Below are positions 24,115-34,853 of a stretch of DNA of 51,077 bases, in pieces; position 1 is the stretch's first letter; each line of letters opens with the position of its first letter. The DNA is taken from assembly GCA_020850315.1 (NCBI GenBank), contig JADZEY010000024.1, forward strand, positions 1 through 51,077, read 5' to 3'. A program made the position numbers and the translations under genes. This stretch comes from Armatimonadota bacterium (GTDB lineage Bacteria; Bacteroidota; Ignavibacteria; OLB7). The notes beneath the pieces were generated by a model. That model searched no databases and was not told where the DNA came from. It was given only the letters and a program-made list of their open reading frames with translations.

Positions 24115-26313
24115 TTAGATTTTTTGCTGGGACAGGCTAACCAGCACATTTTTGAACGCTGGAGTTCCGCTGGCAGCATCCACGGAAACGGGAATCAGGA
24201 CGTTTGCTTCGGGGTAGTACATGGCGGCGCACCCTTCGGCAATGTTGAACCCGGTGGCCAGAATGTTCGGCATTGATCCGGTAGCCGAAACCACTGTGAC
24301 CCGTTCCCCTTCGGCTATCCCCAAGCGTTGCATATCCTGGGGATGGAGCAAGATAACATCCCGCGCTGTTTGATTGCGGTAACGATCATGTTCTTCATAG
24401 ACTACGGTGTTGAATTGCCCTTCGGACCGGATGGTCATCAGGCGGAGCTGGCCAGGTTTCCGGTCGTCGCTTGGGGTGCCCACCGGAACAAACCGCGCCA
24501 GCCCGTCGGGGAAGTGAAACTCGGGGTGATGCCGAACGCGGTCTTTCACATGGAACTCCTGTTTGGTGCGGCCAATTTCGGCAATGTTGCCGTAGCCGGG
24601 GACCACCCGCGCCATCACTTCCCGCACGGCATCGTGGTTCCGCAAGGCACGGAAATCAATCGGGCCATCGGGAAGCAGTTGGCCGCCAATGGTGGTGATA
24701 ATCTCAACTTCCGAGCGCAACTCCCCCATGGGTCTTCGCATCCCGCCATCAGATAGCCGAACGAAGCTGAACATACTCTCCTGCGTGGTGGGCTGCATCT
24801 CTTCATCGCGAACCACGGTTGGCAGCACGATTGCCCACCCACCTTCGCGCTGGGGCGCAACGCACACGTGACCTTGATTGAGCTTGGTGCTGATGGTGAC
24901 GCAGTGGCGAATCCGCGAAAGGGCGCGCCGGGCGTAGGTTAGGTCGGGGCCGGCGGCGTAGAAGTTGCCGCCAAGCAGAAGGGCGAAGTCAATTTCATCG
25001 CGCCCGGCAGCGTGAAGCGAGCTGATGGAGTCCATCCCTTTTCCACGGGGTAGCGGCAACCCGTACAAATCCTCCATTGCTTTCAGGAAACCTTCTTTCA
25101 AATCGGGAGCGAAACCAACGGAGCCAATTCCTTGCACGTTGGAGTGGCCCCGAATCGGCATCAGCCCGGCGTTCCGGCGGCCAACCATTCCACGAGCAAG
25201 GGCAAGGTTGGCAATGGCCGTCACGTTGTCGGCACCGTGCTGGTGGTGGGTGATGCCCATTGCCCACATGAAGACGGCGTTGTTGGAGTTGGCGTACATC
25301 TGGGCCACCTGCTGGATGACTTCCACGCTGACCCCGGCGTTGGCCGATAGCGTCTGCAACGACTCACCTTCCAGGGATTCCACCAATTCGTTCCATCCAA
25401 CGGTGTACCGCTGGATGAAGTCGTGGTTAATCGTCGAAAATGCAATAACAGCCTTGAGTACTCCTTTCAGAAACGCGATGTCGCCGCCGATTCTGGGTTG
25501 GATGTAGAGGTCGTTCACCTGCGAACCGAACAGCAGCGACCCAACCCGCGACGGCACGTTGAAGCGATCCAGCCCGGTCTCGCGCAGGGGGTTCACCACC
25601 ACTACCTTCCCCCCACGCTCCCGAATCCCCACCAACGTTGTGATAAGCCGTGGGTGATTGCTTGCAGGATTGGCACCGATCAGCAGAACAAAATCGGCTT
25701 GCTCAACATCGTCCAGCGTAACGGTGGCCGTGCCGGAACCGATGCTTCGCGCCAAGCCAACGCCGCTGGCCTGGTGGCAGTAGAAGGAGCAGTTGTTGAC
25801 GTTGTTGGTCCCGTACACCCGCGCCAGCCATTGCAGAAGAAACGCTGCCTCGTTGCTGCTTCGGCCCGATGAGTAGAAAAAGGAGCGGGAAGGATCAGTC
25901 TGTTGCATCGCCGTAGCAATCAGCCGGAACGCTTCGTCCCACTCTATCGGCTGGTAGCGATCCTCCCCTGCGCGGTGAATCATCGGATAGGCAAGCCGGC
26001 CCAAGTTTTCCAGCTGGCGCGGGGTGAAACTGGCAAGTTGAGAGACGGAGTAGTGGCTGAAAAAATCGCGAGCGATTGGGGGCTGCATATCGGCAGCCAT
26101 TGCCTGGACGCTTTTTTTGCAGAACTCCGGGAAATGCCCGGCCTCGTTCGTCATTCCGCCTCGCTGCCCCCCCATTCCGTAAGCACAGGTTTTGCAGGCG
26201 TTGCGCGATTTCATCCGCCGCCAGAACTCCATCGGCCCCCCCTCGGCTTCAAAGGCTTTTTGAATTGTGTATCCGATCGAGGCAAACCCGCCGCCGGTTG
26301 TTACTTTGCTCAT
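24115..26313 (-). CDS. FdhF/YdeP-type molybdopterin oxidoreductase
   Basis: 732 residues. The alpha subunit of the formate dehydrogenase/nitrate reductase superfamily is recognised by IEWDEAFRLIATAMQ, SSGRSSNEAAFLLQWLARVYGTNNVNN, LLIGANPASNHPR, GVRHHPEF-type segments and a C-terminal molybdopterin-dinucleotide domain (ARDVILLHPQDMQRLGIAEGERV). The N-terminus has only a short RNACKTCAYGMGG, typical of the YdeP subgroup, instead of the four-cysteine iron-sulphur motif of FdhF. FYCHQASG is the likely metal-ligand region. YdeP-type enzymes are soluble with poorly known substrates. No partner subunit, FdhD or cofactor gene lies nearby. Confidence 0.88.
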   Translation of the reverse strand: MSKVTTGGGFASIGYTIQKAFEAEGGPMEFWRRMKSRNACKTCAYGMGGQRGGMTNEAGHFPEFCKKSVQAMAADMQPPIARDFFSHYSVSQLASFTPRQLENLGRLAYPMIHRAGEDRYQPIEWDEAFRLIATAMQQTDPSRSFFYSSGRSSNEAAFLLQWLARVYGTNNVNNCSFYCHQASGVGLARSIGSGTATVTLDDVEQADFVLLIGANPASNHPRLITTLVGIRERGGKVVVVNPLRETGLDRFNVPSRVGSLLFGSQVNDLYIQPRIGGDIAFLKGVLKAVIAFSTINHDFIQRYTVGWNELVESLEGESLQTLSANAGVSVEVIQQVAQMYANSNNAVFMWAMGITHHQHGADNVTAIANLALARGMVGRRNAGLMPIRGHSNVQGIGSVGFAPDLKEGFLKAMEDLYGLPLPRGKGMDSISSLHAAGRDEIDFALLLGGNFYAAGPDLTYARRALSRIRHCVTISTKLNQGHVCVAPQREGGWAIVLPTVVRDEEMQPTTQESMFSFVRLSDGGMRRPMGELRSEVEIITTIGGQLLPDGPIDFRALRNHDAVREVMARVVPGYGNIAEIGRTKQEFHVKDRVRHHPEFHFPDGLARFVPVGTPSDDRKPGQLRLMTIRSEGQFNTVVYEEHDRYRNQTARDVILLHPQDMQRLGIAEGERVTVVSATGSMPNILATGFNIAEGCAAMYYPEANVLIPVSVDAASGTPAFKNVLVSLSQQKI

Positions 26314-26439
26314 GGTTGGAAGCTGCGTTCTATCAATCTTGGAACTGGCCTGAATTTACGCGCTGGAGCCGATCCTTCGCCACTGATTTCTTGAACTACT
26401 TCACTTTTTTCCTCAACATTTTCTTCCACGATTTCCTGC

Positions 26440-28086
26440 ATGGCTGCTCGCCCAATCATTCTTCCGCTTGCGCAACGCCGCTTCGTACAGCTTGCGGCTG
26501 TACTCGGGATCACTGCATTGCTCCTTCTGCCGATGCTCTGGATTGGCTTTATCAACGATGACGTGGCCTACATCAGCCTCTTCTTCCGCGATAACGCCCC
26601 CGATCCGCTGCGGCTGCTGACCAGTGCCGGCGTTACCGAGGACTACTACCGTCCGCTCAGCGAGCTTTCCAGCGCGGTGGATGTTTGGTTGTGGGGCTGG
26701 AACCCAACCGGCTTCCGGCTGACCAACCTTCTGCTGCATCTTGCTGCCACTGGGCTGGTGTTCCGGTTGGCAATGCAGTGGTTCGGCGGTTCCTTTCTTC
26801 CGTTTGCTGCCGCGTTGTTTTTTGGGCTGCTTCCGGTTCACGAAACCTCCATCCTCTGGATTCCCGGACGCACCGATCTGTTGTGTGCGGTCTTCTACCT
26901 GGGCTCGGTTAGCAACCTGACGGAGTACGCCACAAGCAACAACCTGCGGAATCAGATGGCTGCACTGGGGCTGTTTCTGCTGGCACTTCTTTCAAAGGAG
27001 ATGGCCTTCTCCCTTCCGCTGGTGCTGGTTCCGGTGCTCTGGTGGGTTGGACGGAATCAGGGGAGGCAATGGAGGTTCCAGCAAACGCTTCGCACCATTA
27101 CTCCATTTCTGTTGCTTGCTGCCGGCGTTGTGGCAGCGCGTTGGCTGCTGCTGGATAACAACATACTGTTCGGCGGGAACGGCCCGCACACGGAGGGGAA
27201 CATTCTGCAGATTGCCCGCAACATGGCGATGTTCCTTGCCGCGCTGATAATCCCAGCAGGGTTGTATCAGCTGGAGGAATTGCTGGCGGCGTATCCATTG
27301 GCGGTTGCGGGAACCGGAATGGCCCTTGCTGCCGCTGCATTGTGGTTTGCCTGGCGAAACCGTCGGCTGCTGATTCCGCTGGTGCTTCCGGCCGCGTGGG
27401 TTCTGCTGGCCCTCCTCCCCGTTTCCCGGTTGATGATGCGGTGGTATCTGTACATCCCCTCGGTCGGGTTCTGCATTGGGCTGGCGTGGGCCATGCAATG
27501 GCTTTGCCGAAACCGCCCGCGACTGCGCACGGCAATGGTTGCAGCGGTTGCCCTGCTGTATGCCGGAATCCTAGCGGCCACCATTGGCCAGTGGATTGCC
27601 GCAAGCAACGTTGCCGAACGGCTGGTAAGCCAGCTTCGTAGCGAGCTTCGGATTGGCAGCGGGGCTGATACCATCTACGTTGCTTCTTCGCTTGCACGCA
27701 TTCAAACGGTTCCGGTGTTCCATCTTGGATTCCAGAAAACGCTGCAACAGGCGTTTGGGAACGACAGCCTTGTGGTGGGAACATGGGGAAGGTTTGTGGC
27801 AGAGCGGTATCCATCACGGATCAACTACCGCTATGATTCGGCAACCGGGAGCGTACATCTTTCTGCCGAGAGTGGCGGTTATTTTCTGTTGATGAACAAG
27901 ATTGTTCAAGGGGATAACAACCAGGCAATGGTAGAGGTAAAGACCGATGCAGGGAATGCTACGATGATGATTGATAGCCTTTCCGCAAGCCACAAACCAA
28001 CGGAGATTACCATTGCGCCGCAACGCCCGGCACGCCGCCACCTTGTCTTGTTCAACGGAACTCAATTTCTGGTGCTTCAGCCGTGA
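26440..28086 (+). CDS. Multispan GT-C-like membrane glycosyltransferase
   Basis: 548 residues, with about ten or more hydrophobic helices across residues 15-400 and a soluble C-terminal domain of about 150 residues. The first loop has an Asp-Asp pair (GFINDDVAYISLFF), and EDYYRPLSELSSAVDVWLWGWNP then NLLLHLAATGLVFRL resemble membrane mannosyl/arabinosyltransferase-like proteins that use lipid-linked sugars. It probably transfers a sugar at the outer face of the inner membrane. Donor and acceptor are unknown. It is divergent from the oxidoreductase with a 126-bp shared upstream gap and is followed by a GAF protein on the same strand. Confidence 0.68.
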   Translation: MAARPIILPLAQRRFVQLAAVLGITALLLLPMLWIGFINDDVAYISLFFRDNAPDPLRLLTSAGVTEDYYRPLSELSSAVDVWLWGWNPTGFRLTNLLLHLAATGLVFRLAMQWFGGSFLPFAAALFFGLLPVHETSILWIPGRTDLLCAVFYLGSVSNLTEYATSNNLRNQMAALGLFLLALLSKEMAFSLPLVLVPVLWWVGRNQGRQWRFQQTLRTITPFLLLAAGVVAARWLLLDNNILFGGNGPHTEGNILQIARNMAMFLAALIIPAGLYQLEELLAAYPLAVAGTGMALAAAALWFAWRNRRLLIPLVLPAAWVLLALLPVSRLMMRWYLYIPSVGFCIGLAWAMQWLCRNRPRLRTAMVAAVALLYAGILAATIGQWIAASNVAERLVSQLRSELRIGSGADTIYVASSLARIQTVPVFHLGFQKTLQQAFGNDSLVVGTWGRFVAERYPSRINYRYDSATGSVHLSAESGGYFLLMNKIVQGDNNQAMVEVKTDAGNATMMIDSLSASHKPTEITIAPQRPARRHLVLFNGTQFLVLQP

Positions 28087-28162
28087 CGTAGATCAGGATG
28101 TGCGAAGGAGTCAGCAAGTATTTTGCCGAAAACCAACAATCAATCAACCTTCTTGCAACACC

Positions 28163-28669
28163 ATGAACACAAACCCAATCATCTGCGCCGAGCTTCTGGC
28201 ATCAGTTCGTTCCAGGCTCTTGGCAAGCATTCCCGCCGACGAACAATTTCGCGAGGCATTGGAGTTAATTCTTGAGGAATACGGGTGCGTAGTTGGTTCG
28301 CTCCACCGGTTTGATCCTTTGATGAACGTGCTGCATCTGGAAGCAGAAATTGGGATACCACCGCAGTTGCTGCCGAAAGTATCCATCATTCCAATCGGGA
28401 AAGGGATGGCAGGGCTTGCTGCCGAACGCCGCACCCCGGTGCAGGTCTGCAACCTGCAAACTGACGAATCCGGGGTTGCAAAGCCATCGGCACGCACAAC
28501 CGGTGTGGAAGGATCACTCACGGTTCCGATCATGCTGGATGGCGACCTGTTGGGAACGCTGGGAATTGCAAAGCCATCGGAGCATGAGTTCACCCAGCAT
28601 GAGATTGACTGTTTGATGAAGGTTGGCGCAGAGATTGGGGAACGATTTCGGATGAGGGAGTTGGGGTAA
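28163..28669 (+). CDS. GAF-domain protein
   Basis: About 168 residues from the ATG at 28163; longer upstream readings overlap the previous gene. Essentially one GAF domain: helix DEQFREALELILEEYG, then CVVGSLHRFDPLMNVLHLEAEIG, the loop PIGKGMAGLAAERRTPVQVCNL and the closing GSLTVPIMLDGDLLGTLGIAKPSEHEF. GAF domains bind small ligands such as cyclic nucleotides or haem. No output domain is fused, so it probably acts through a partner. The cysteine triad of free methionine-R-sulfoxide reductase is not evident, so that enzyme is unlikely. It lies 76 bp after the membrane glycosyltransferase. Confidence 0.82.
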   Translation: MNTNPIICAELLASVRSRLLASIPADEQFREALELILEEYGCVVGSLHRFDPLMNVLHLEAEIGIPPQLLPKVSIIPIGKGMAGLAAERRTPVQVCNLQTDESGVAKPSARTTGVEGSLTVPIMLDGDLLGTLGIAKPSEHEFTQHEIDCLMKVGAEIGERFRMRELG

Positions 28670-28690
28670 ATCTGTTGTACTCCAAAGAGC

Positions 28691-28782
28691 TGAGATTGCG
28701 AAATTATAGACAGGTGGATGCGCTTCACCCTGACAGAGCCGAGGTGAGCGGGAATGACAACAAGAAGATTTTCGCAATCTCA
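28691..28782. repeat. Long inverted repeat with inner hairpin
   Basis: 12-bp perfect arms TGAGATTGCGAA (28691-28702) and 28771-28782 enclose 68 bp that contain an inner stem (CGCTTCACC against GGTGAGCG). This could be a terminator-like structure after the GAF gene, a small non-autonomous element or an ncRNA fold. It has no coding capacity. Confidence 0.6.
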
Positions 28783-28918
28783 AGTCATTCGAATACATCT
28801 GTCGCTGTTTGATTTCCAAGTTGTTCAGATAATCATTGATGCGGTTGTTGATAGATAGGTGCATTGTTGCCAATGCAATAGCCCAAACAACCTTGCTGAT
28901 AATGATCCATAAAAAAAA

Positions 28919-29457
28919 TAGCCTCCACACCCCGGAAACTTTGGCCTAATTTTTGTGTTTGGGGTTCTTCACGCTGCCGGGGCGGGCGCAAGTGCGCCAT
29001 GAGCCGGGGCGGTTCATCAACGTCAACACGTTCCAATCAACAGGAGGCTACTGCAATGTTATTTACCACCATTCTTACCACCGCATTCGCATCGCGACCA
29101 CACAACTCGGTTATGGCGCTCGGGGCGTAGGTTCAACAGAAGACCCGATTTTTCTTTTGGCTACAACGCACTGGGGGCTGTTCTTCGCAGGCCACAGAAT
29201 CGTTGTATCCGCTGCTTCGTGCAGCATCAGCACCGTTCAACACCTGCCGCAGAACACCAACAGCTGCGGATTTTGCCTTCTGGCAATTCTTCTTCTGCTT
29301 GAGCATTCGCCGCCCGACAAACGCCGCTCTCTTTAACCGACTAACGGAACTGTAACACCATCGCAACCGGCATCACGCACACACGTTGCCCGGGTTGAAC
29401 ATCGTGACGCTTCGGCACAGGCTGTGCCATTGCTGCGCACGACTCCGCTGTTTTTTT
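28919..29457 (+). promoter_or_regulatory. Structured leader of the heterodimeric ABC exporter operon
   Basis: The 825-bp gap before the exporter has several leader-like parts in order. TAGCCTCC (28919-28926) is an exact complement of the strong Shine-Dalgarno stretch GGAGGCTA (29043-29050). A GGCGC-aagt-GCGCC hairpin (about 28984-28997) is flanked by two GCCGGGGCGG copies. A short ORF at 29056 follows, then a compound hairpin (29403-29441) and a T-run (29451-29457) just before the first exporter gene. Together these look like a translation- or ligand-dependent attenuator. Regulation is inferred. Confidence 0.4.
29056..29130 (+). CDS. Possible 24-residue leader peptide
   Basis: An ATG at 29056 has one of the best Shine-Dalgarno sequences in the window (AGGAGG, six to seven bases upstream) and reads 24 codons, beginning MLFTTILTTAFASRP, to a TAG. 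The same frame then continues open for 74 more codons to a TAA at 29353. It may be a leader peptide controlling the downstream exporter genes, or the start of a small gene broken by one nonsense codon. No homolog is recognised. Confidence 0.35.
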   Translation: MLFTTILTTAFASRPHNSVMALGA

Positions 29458-29493
29458 CACACCAACATCTGGAGAGAAAAGAGAGACGTTTCT

Positions 29494-31239
29494 ATGAAAA
29501 TTTCCATACGGCGATACGCTGACATTTTCCTGAAATATCTGCGACCCCAACGGAAGAAAGCCGCAATCCTTTTTGCGCTGCTTTTTTCCGGAATCGGGTT
29601 GCAGTTGCTGAACCCGCAGATACTGCGGCACTTTATCAACACCGTCCAAACTGGCGGTGGAGACGAAACTGAGCTGATAGTTACGGCCCTGCTGTTCCTT
29701 GCTGCCGCGCTTGGAACGCAGGTTCTTTCCACGCTGGCCACCTACGTGGGTGCCGATGTGGGCTGGCGCGCAACCAACATGCTGCGGCAAGATATGGCCG
29801 AACACGCGCTGCGGTTGGATATGGGCTACCACAACGAACGCACCCCCGGCGAAATGATCGAACGGATTGATGGCGACATCACTGCCCTTTCCAACTTCTT
29901 CTCCCAATTCGTGGTGAAAGTGTTGGGGAGCGCGTTGCTTCTGGTGGGCGCGCTGGCGATGCTCTTCCGCGAGGATCCGATTGTTGGCGCGGCACTTACC
30001 GCTTTTGCAATCTGCGCCGCGCTGGTGCTGAACAGCCTTCGCGATTATGCGGTGCAGGCCTCGGCCCAAGAACGCCAAGCCAGTGCCGATCTGTACGGAT
30101 TCCTTGAAGAACGCCTTGCGGGCATTGATGACATCCGCGCCAACGGCGGCGGCAGCTACACCATGCGGCGGTTTCACCACGTGATGCGGGACGTTGCCAA
30201 AACCGGGAAAAACGCTTGGCTGAAACGCTCGGTGATGTGGGTGGCAGTGATGGGCTTGTTTGCCATTGGCGACACTATCGCGCTGGGGCTTGGCATTCAT
30301 CTGTTCCACGGCGGAACGATTATGATTGGCACGGTCTATCTGATCTTCCAATACACCGATTTGCTTCGCACACCAATCGAGCAGATCACCCACCAGATGC
30401 AAGATCTGCAGAAAGCGGGCGCGGCGGTTGGCCGGGTGGAGCAGATGATGCGGGAGCGCACCAGCATGAAGGATGGCCATTTGCCACTTTCCCACAACGG
30501 CGCAATGGAGGTTCGATTCCACAACGTCACGTTTGCCTACGGCCAGCGGCCAGTGCTGAAGAACGTTTCGTTCACGCTGAAACCAGGAACGGTGGTCGGA
30601 TTGCTGGGGCGAACCGGAAGCGGAAAATCCACGATGACCCGATTGCTTTTCCGGCTGTACGACCCAACCGCAGGCGCGGTGCTGATTGATGGCAACGACC
30701 TTCGCGACGTTCGATTCAGCAACCTGCGTGGCGGGATTGGAATGGTGACGCAAGATGTGCAGCTGTTCCACGCAACGCTTCGCCAAAACCTGACCTGGTT
30801 CGACGACTCCATCCCCGATAGCGACATCTGGGAAGTGGTGGACTTGCTGGGCTTGCACAATTGGTTCAGCCGTTTTACCGATGGGTTGGATACGGTGCTG
30901 GCGGCCGGTGGCGGAGGGCTTTCGGCGGGGGAAGCGCAGTTGCTCAGTTTTGCGCGCCTGTTCCTTCGCGATCCCGGGTTGGTGATTCTTGACGAGCCAT
31001 CATCCAAACTAGACCGCGCCACCGAGCAGCTTCTGGAAGGGGCAATGGCGCGGCTGACGGAGAACCGGACCGCAATCATCATCGCACACCGCCTTTCCAC
31101 GGTGGCGCGCGCCGATGAGATTATGATTCTTGAAGATGGGCAACTGCGCGAGCATGGCCAGCGTGCCTTGCTGGAAACCGATACCGAATCGCGCTACTAC
31201 TCACTGCTGCAAACCGGATTAGAAAAGGAGTTAGCATGA
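29494..31239 (+). CDS. ABC exporter half-transporter A (catalytic Walker B, degenerate signature)
   Basis: About 581 residues from the ATG at 29494; the longer reading to 29386 adds Cys/His/Arg-rich leader unlike ABC proteins. Six transmembrane helices (about 20-290) precede a nucleotide-binding domain with Walker A GRTGSGKS (372-379), a degenerate signature LSAGE (476-480) and Walker B VILDE with catalytic Glu501, then the switch histidine in IIAHRLS. Heterodimeric exporters of the BmrCD/TM287-288 type pair such a protein with one having the opposite defect, as the next gene does. Substrate unknown: drug, lipid or peptide. The stop overlaps the next start as ATGA. Confidence 0.93.
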   Translation: MKISIRRYADIFLKYLRPQRKKAAILFALLFSGIGLQLLNPQILRHFINTVQTGGGDETELIVTALLFLAAALGTQVLSTLATYVGADVGWRATNMLRQDMAEHALRLDMGYHNERTPGEMIERIDGDITALSNFFSQFVVKVLGSALLLVGALAMLFREDPIVGAALTAFAICAALVLNSLRDYAVQASAQERQASADLYGFLEERLAGIDDIRANGGGSYTMRRFHHVMRDVAKTGKNAWLKRSVMWVAVMGLFAIGDTIALGLGIHLFHGGTIMIGTVYLIFQYTDLLRTPIEQITHQMQDLQKAGAAVGRVEQMMRERTSMKDGHLPLSHNGAMEVRFHNVTFAYGQRPVLKNVSFTLKPGTVVGLLGRTGSGKSTMTRLLFRLYDPTAGAVLIDGNDLRDVRFSNLRGGIGMVTQDVQLFHATLRQNLTWFDDSIPDSDIWEVVDLLGLHNWFSRFTDGLDTVLAAGGGGLSAGEAQLLSFARLFLRDPGLVILDEPSSKLDRATEQLLEGAMARLTENRTAIIIAHRLSTVARADEIMILEDGQLREHGQRALLETDTESRYYSLLQTGLEKELA

Positions 31240-33008
31240 CAACTGGAACATACATCATTGGATTCATCCGCTACCGTCCGTGGCTGTTCGCGCTGAACTG
31301 CCTGTGCTGGGGGTTGTTCCACAGCGCCCCGATTTTCTTTGGGCTTATCACCAAAGCAATTTTCGACACACTGAGCGGGCAAAGCCCTGCCGAACTTAGC
31401 TTGTGGACGTTGCTTGCTTTGCTGGTGGTGGCAACCGGGGCGCGGCTTGGGGTGATGCGGGTTGGCATTCACGCTTGGTCCACCTTCCTGTACACCATCG
31501 AGGCGTTGATGCGCCGGAATATGCTGGAATGGCTGGTGCAGGGCCCGGGGTCCCGCCGGCTGAAGGATTCCCCCAGCGAAGCGGTCAACCGTTTCCGCGA
31601 CGATGTTGAGGATGTGATGGGCTTTGTGGAATCGGGAACCGATGCCACAGGGTTCATTGTCTCGCTGATTATCAGCATCATCATCATGGCCACCATCAAC
31701 ACCCAGATGACACTGGTGGCGTTGGCTCCGCTGGCGGTTATCAGCTACTTCAGCTATCGCATGGGGGGGCGCACCCGCAAATACCGCCGCGCCCACCGCC
31801 AAGCAACCGGGCGGGTGACATCGTTCATTGGCGAGACATTCAACGCAGTTGGAACGGTGAAAGTGGCCGCCGCCGAGGAGCGGATGATGGATCATTTCGC
31901 AAAGCTGAACGAAGTCCGGCGCGGCGCGGCACTGAAGGACACCCTCTCGCGTGAACTGGTCAACAGCGTCAACGAAAACATGGCGAACATCGGGATTGGG
32001 ATTGTTCTTCTGCTGGCCAGCCAAACCATGCGAACGGGGGCATTCACGGTGGGGGATTTCGCGCTGTTCGTGATCTATCTGGGGCGCATCAGCGGAAGCA
32101 TGAGGTTTGTGGGGAACATGATCTCCGAGTATCGCCGCGCTGGGGTTTCGGTGGAGCGGATGAACGAGCTGATGCAGAACGCGCCCGAGGAGAAGCTGAT
32201 GGAACACGCCCCAGTGTATCTGCACGGCGCACTGCCGGAAGTTCCCAGCATCACCCGTGGCACGCGGCACAAGCTCTATACGCTGGAAGGGGTTGGCCTA
32301 TCCTACCACCACCCCGACACAGGGCGTGGGATCGAGGATATTTCGTTGCGGGTGCGGCGGGGTTCCTTCACGGTCATCACAGGGCGGATTGGAGCGGGGA
32401 AAACCACCTTGCTGAAAGCCTTGTTGGGATTGCTCCCGCGTGATAACGGAGAGATTTACTGGAACGGGAAGGTAGTCCAGGATCCCGCCACCTTCTTGGC
32501 TCCGCCGCGAACGGCATACACGCCGCAGACCCCGCGATTGTTCAGCGACACCTTGCTGGATAACATCACCCTGGGCCAGGCAATGCCTGCCAGCCACGTG
32601 GCCGAAGCAATCCACCTTGCGGTGATGGAACACGACTTGCAGCTGCTGGAACATGGATTGCAAACCACCGTTGGCCCGCGCGGGGTGAAGCTCTCTGGCG
32701 GGCAGATGCAGCGCACCGCCGCAGCGCGGATGTTCGCGCTGCAACCGGAACTCTACGTCTTCGACGACCTCTCCAGCGCGCTTGATGTGGAAACCGAGCG
32801 GACGTTGTGGGAGCAGATATTCCAGCAGCGCGAAGCAACGTGCCTTGTGGCCTCGCACCGCCGCGCCGCGCTGCAACGTGCCGACCACATCATCTTGCTG
32901 AAAGATGGCCGAATAGAGGCGCAAGGGACGTTGGATGAGCTGCTCACCAACAGCGAGGAGATGCAAGGATTGTGGTATGGAGAGTTGGCGGAGGGTGAGG
33001 AATCGTAG
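31236..33008 (+). CDS. ABC exporter half-transporter B (canonical signature, Asp at catalytic Glu)
   Basis: 590 residues. Six transmembrane helices (about 10-300) are followed by a nucleotide-binding domain with Walker A GRIGAGKT (383-390), a canonical LSGGQ (486-490) and a Walker B ending VFDD, where Asp511 replaces the catalytic Glu. A His is retained in VASHRR. With half-transporter A this gives one complete ATP site (A's Walker motifs with B's LSGGQ) and one degenerate site, the usual asymmetry of heterodimeric exporters. The ATGA overlap with A supports equal synthesis. A strong terminator follows 31 bp later, closing the operon. Confidence 0.93.
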   Translation: MTTGTYIIGFIRYRPWLFALNCLCWGLFHSAPIFFGLITKAIFDTLSGQSPAELSLWTLLALLVVATGARLGVMRVGIHAWSTFLYTIEALMRRNMLEWLVQGPGSRRLKDSPSEAVNRFRDDVEDVMGFVESGTDATGFIVSLIISIIIMATINTQMTLVALAPLAVISYFSYRMGGRTRKYRRAHRQATGRVTSFIGETFNAVGTVKVAAAEERMMDHFAKLNEVRRGAALKDTLSRELVNSVNENMANIGIGIVLLLASQTMRTGAFTVGDFALFVIYLGRISGSMRFVGNMISEYRRAGVSVERMNELMQNAPEEKLMEHAPVYLHGALPEVPSITRGTRHKLYTLEGVGLSYHHPDTGRGIEDISLRVRRGSFTVITGRIGAGKTTLLKALLGLLPRDNGEIYWNGKVVQDPATFLAPPRTAYTPQTPRLFSDTLLDNITLGQAMPASHVAEAIHLAVMEHDLQLLEHGLQTTVGPRGVKLSGGQMQRTAAARMFALQPELYVFDDLSSALDVETERTLWEQIFQQREATCLVASHRRAALQRADHIILLKDGRIEAQGTLDELLTNSEEMQGLWYGELAEGEES

Positions 33009-33038
33009 CAAGGGACGATGATTGGATATCCGAAATTA

Positions 33039-33070
33039 GGGGGAAGAAGAGCTTGGCATCTTCTTCCCCC
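33039..33070 (+). terminator. Rho-independent terminator of the ABC exporter operon
   Basis: 12-bp perfect arms 33039-33050 (GGGGGAAGAAGA) and 33059-33070 with an 8-nt loop, followed on the plus strand by GTTCGTTTTTC. It separates the exporter operon from enolase. Confidence 0.88.
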
Positions 33071-33198
33071 GTTCGTTTTTCTCCGCGATGAGGCATGGGG
33101 GATTCAGAAACTGTCCCCCCCCGCTCCTCTCTCCACAACTTCACTTTCTGGTAAGGTTTCAATCCATCGTTGCAAAACTCCCCCCCCCGCTTGCGTAG

Positions 33199-34584
<1,386 letters not shown>

Positions 34585-34650
34585 GGGGGAGGAAAGGGTG
34601 AAGAGTGAAGAGTGAAGGGTGAAAAGAAAACCCAGTTCTCTTCACTCGGC

Positions 34651-34714
34651 ATTCCAACTCCCCCCTGGGACCGCCGAGCGTCTGCTCGGCATTCCGAACA
34701 AGCACAGCTGAAAG
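34651..34714. repeat. 64-bp direct repeat, copy 1, with GCCGAGC hairpin
   Basis: Identical by eye to 34790-34853. It contains the stem GCCGAGC-gtct-GCTCGGC. A related core, AAGCGTCTGCTCGGCA, occurs upstream of the kduD-like gene at about 14721. Confidence 0.88.
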
Positions 34715-34789
34715 TATGAATGATGAAGAGTGAAGGGTGAAGAGTGAAAAGAAAAACCAACCCTCTTCATTCGACACTCGACACTCAAC

Positions 34790-34853
34790 ATTCCAACTCC
34801 CCCCTGGGACCGCCGAGCGTCTGCTCGGCATTCCGAACAAGCACAGCTGAAAG
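34790..34853. repeat. 64-bp direct repeat, copy 2, with GCCGAGC hairpin
   Basis: Second copy, 139 bp after the first, separated by GTGAAGA and CGACACT heptamer tracts. No difference between the two copies is visible, which implies a recent duplication or gene conversion. Confidence 0.88.

Noticed and set aside
28163-28669. GAF protein as free methionine-R-sulfoxide reductase
   Set aside because: The conserved active-site cysteines of that enzyme are not present in the expected arrangement.
28953-29336. 127-codon plus-strand frame in the exporter leader
   Set aside because: No Shine-Dalgarno site, no recognisable fold, and it overlaps the better-initiated small ORF in another frame. I treat the region as a leader.
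29341-30858. Minus-strand open frame of 505 codons across ABC half-transporter A
   Set aside because: His/Gln/Val-rich shadow of a clear ABC exporter gene; no domain or start signal.
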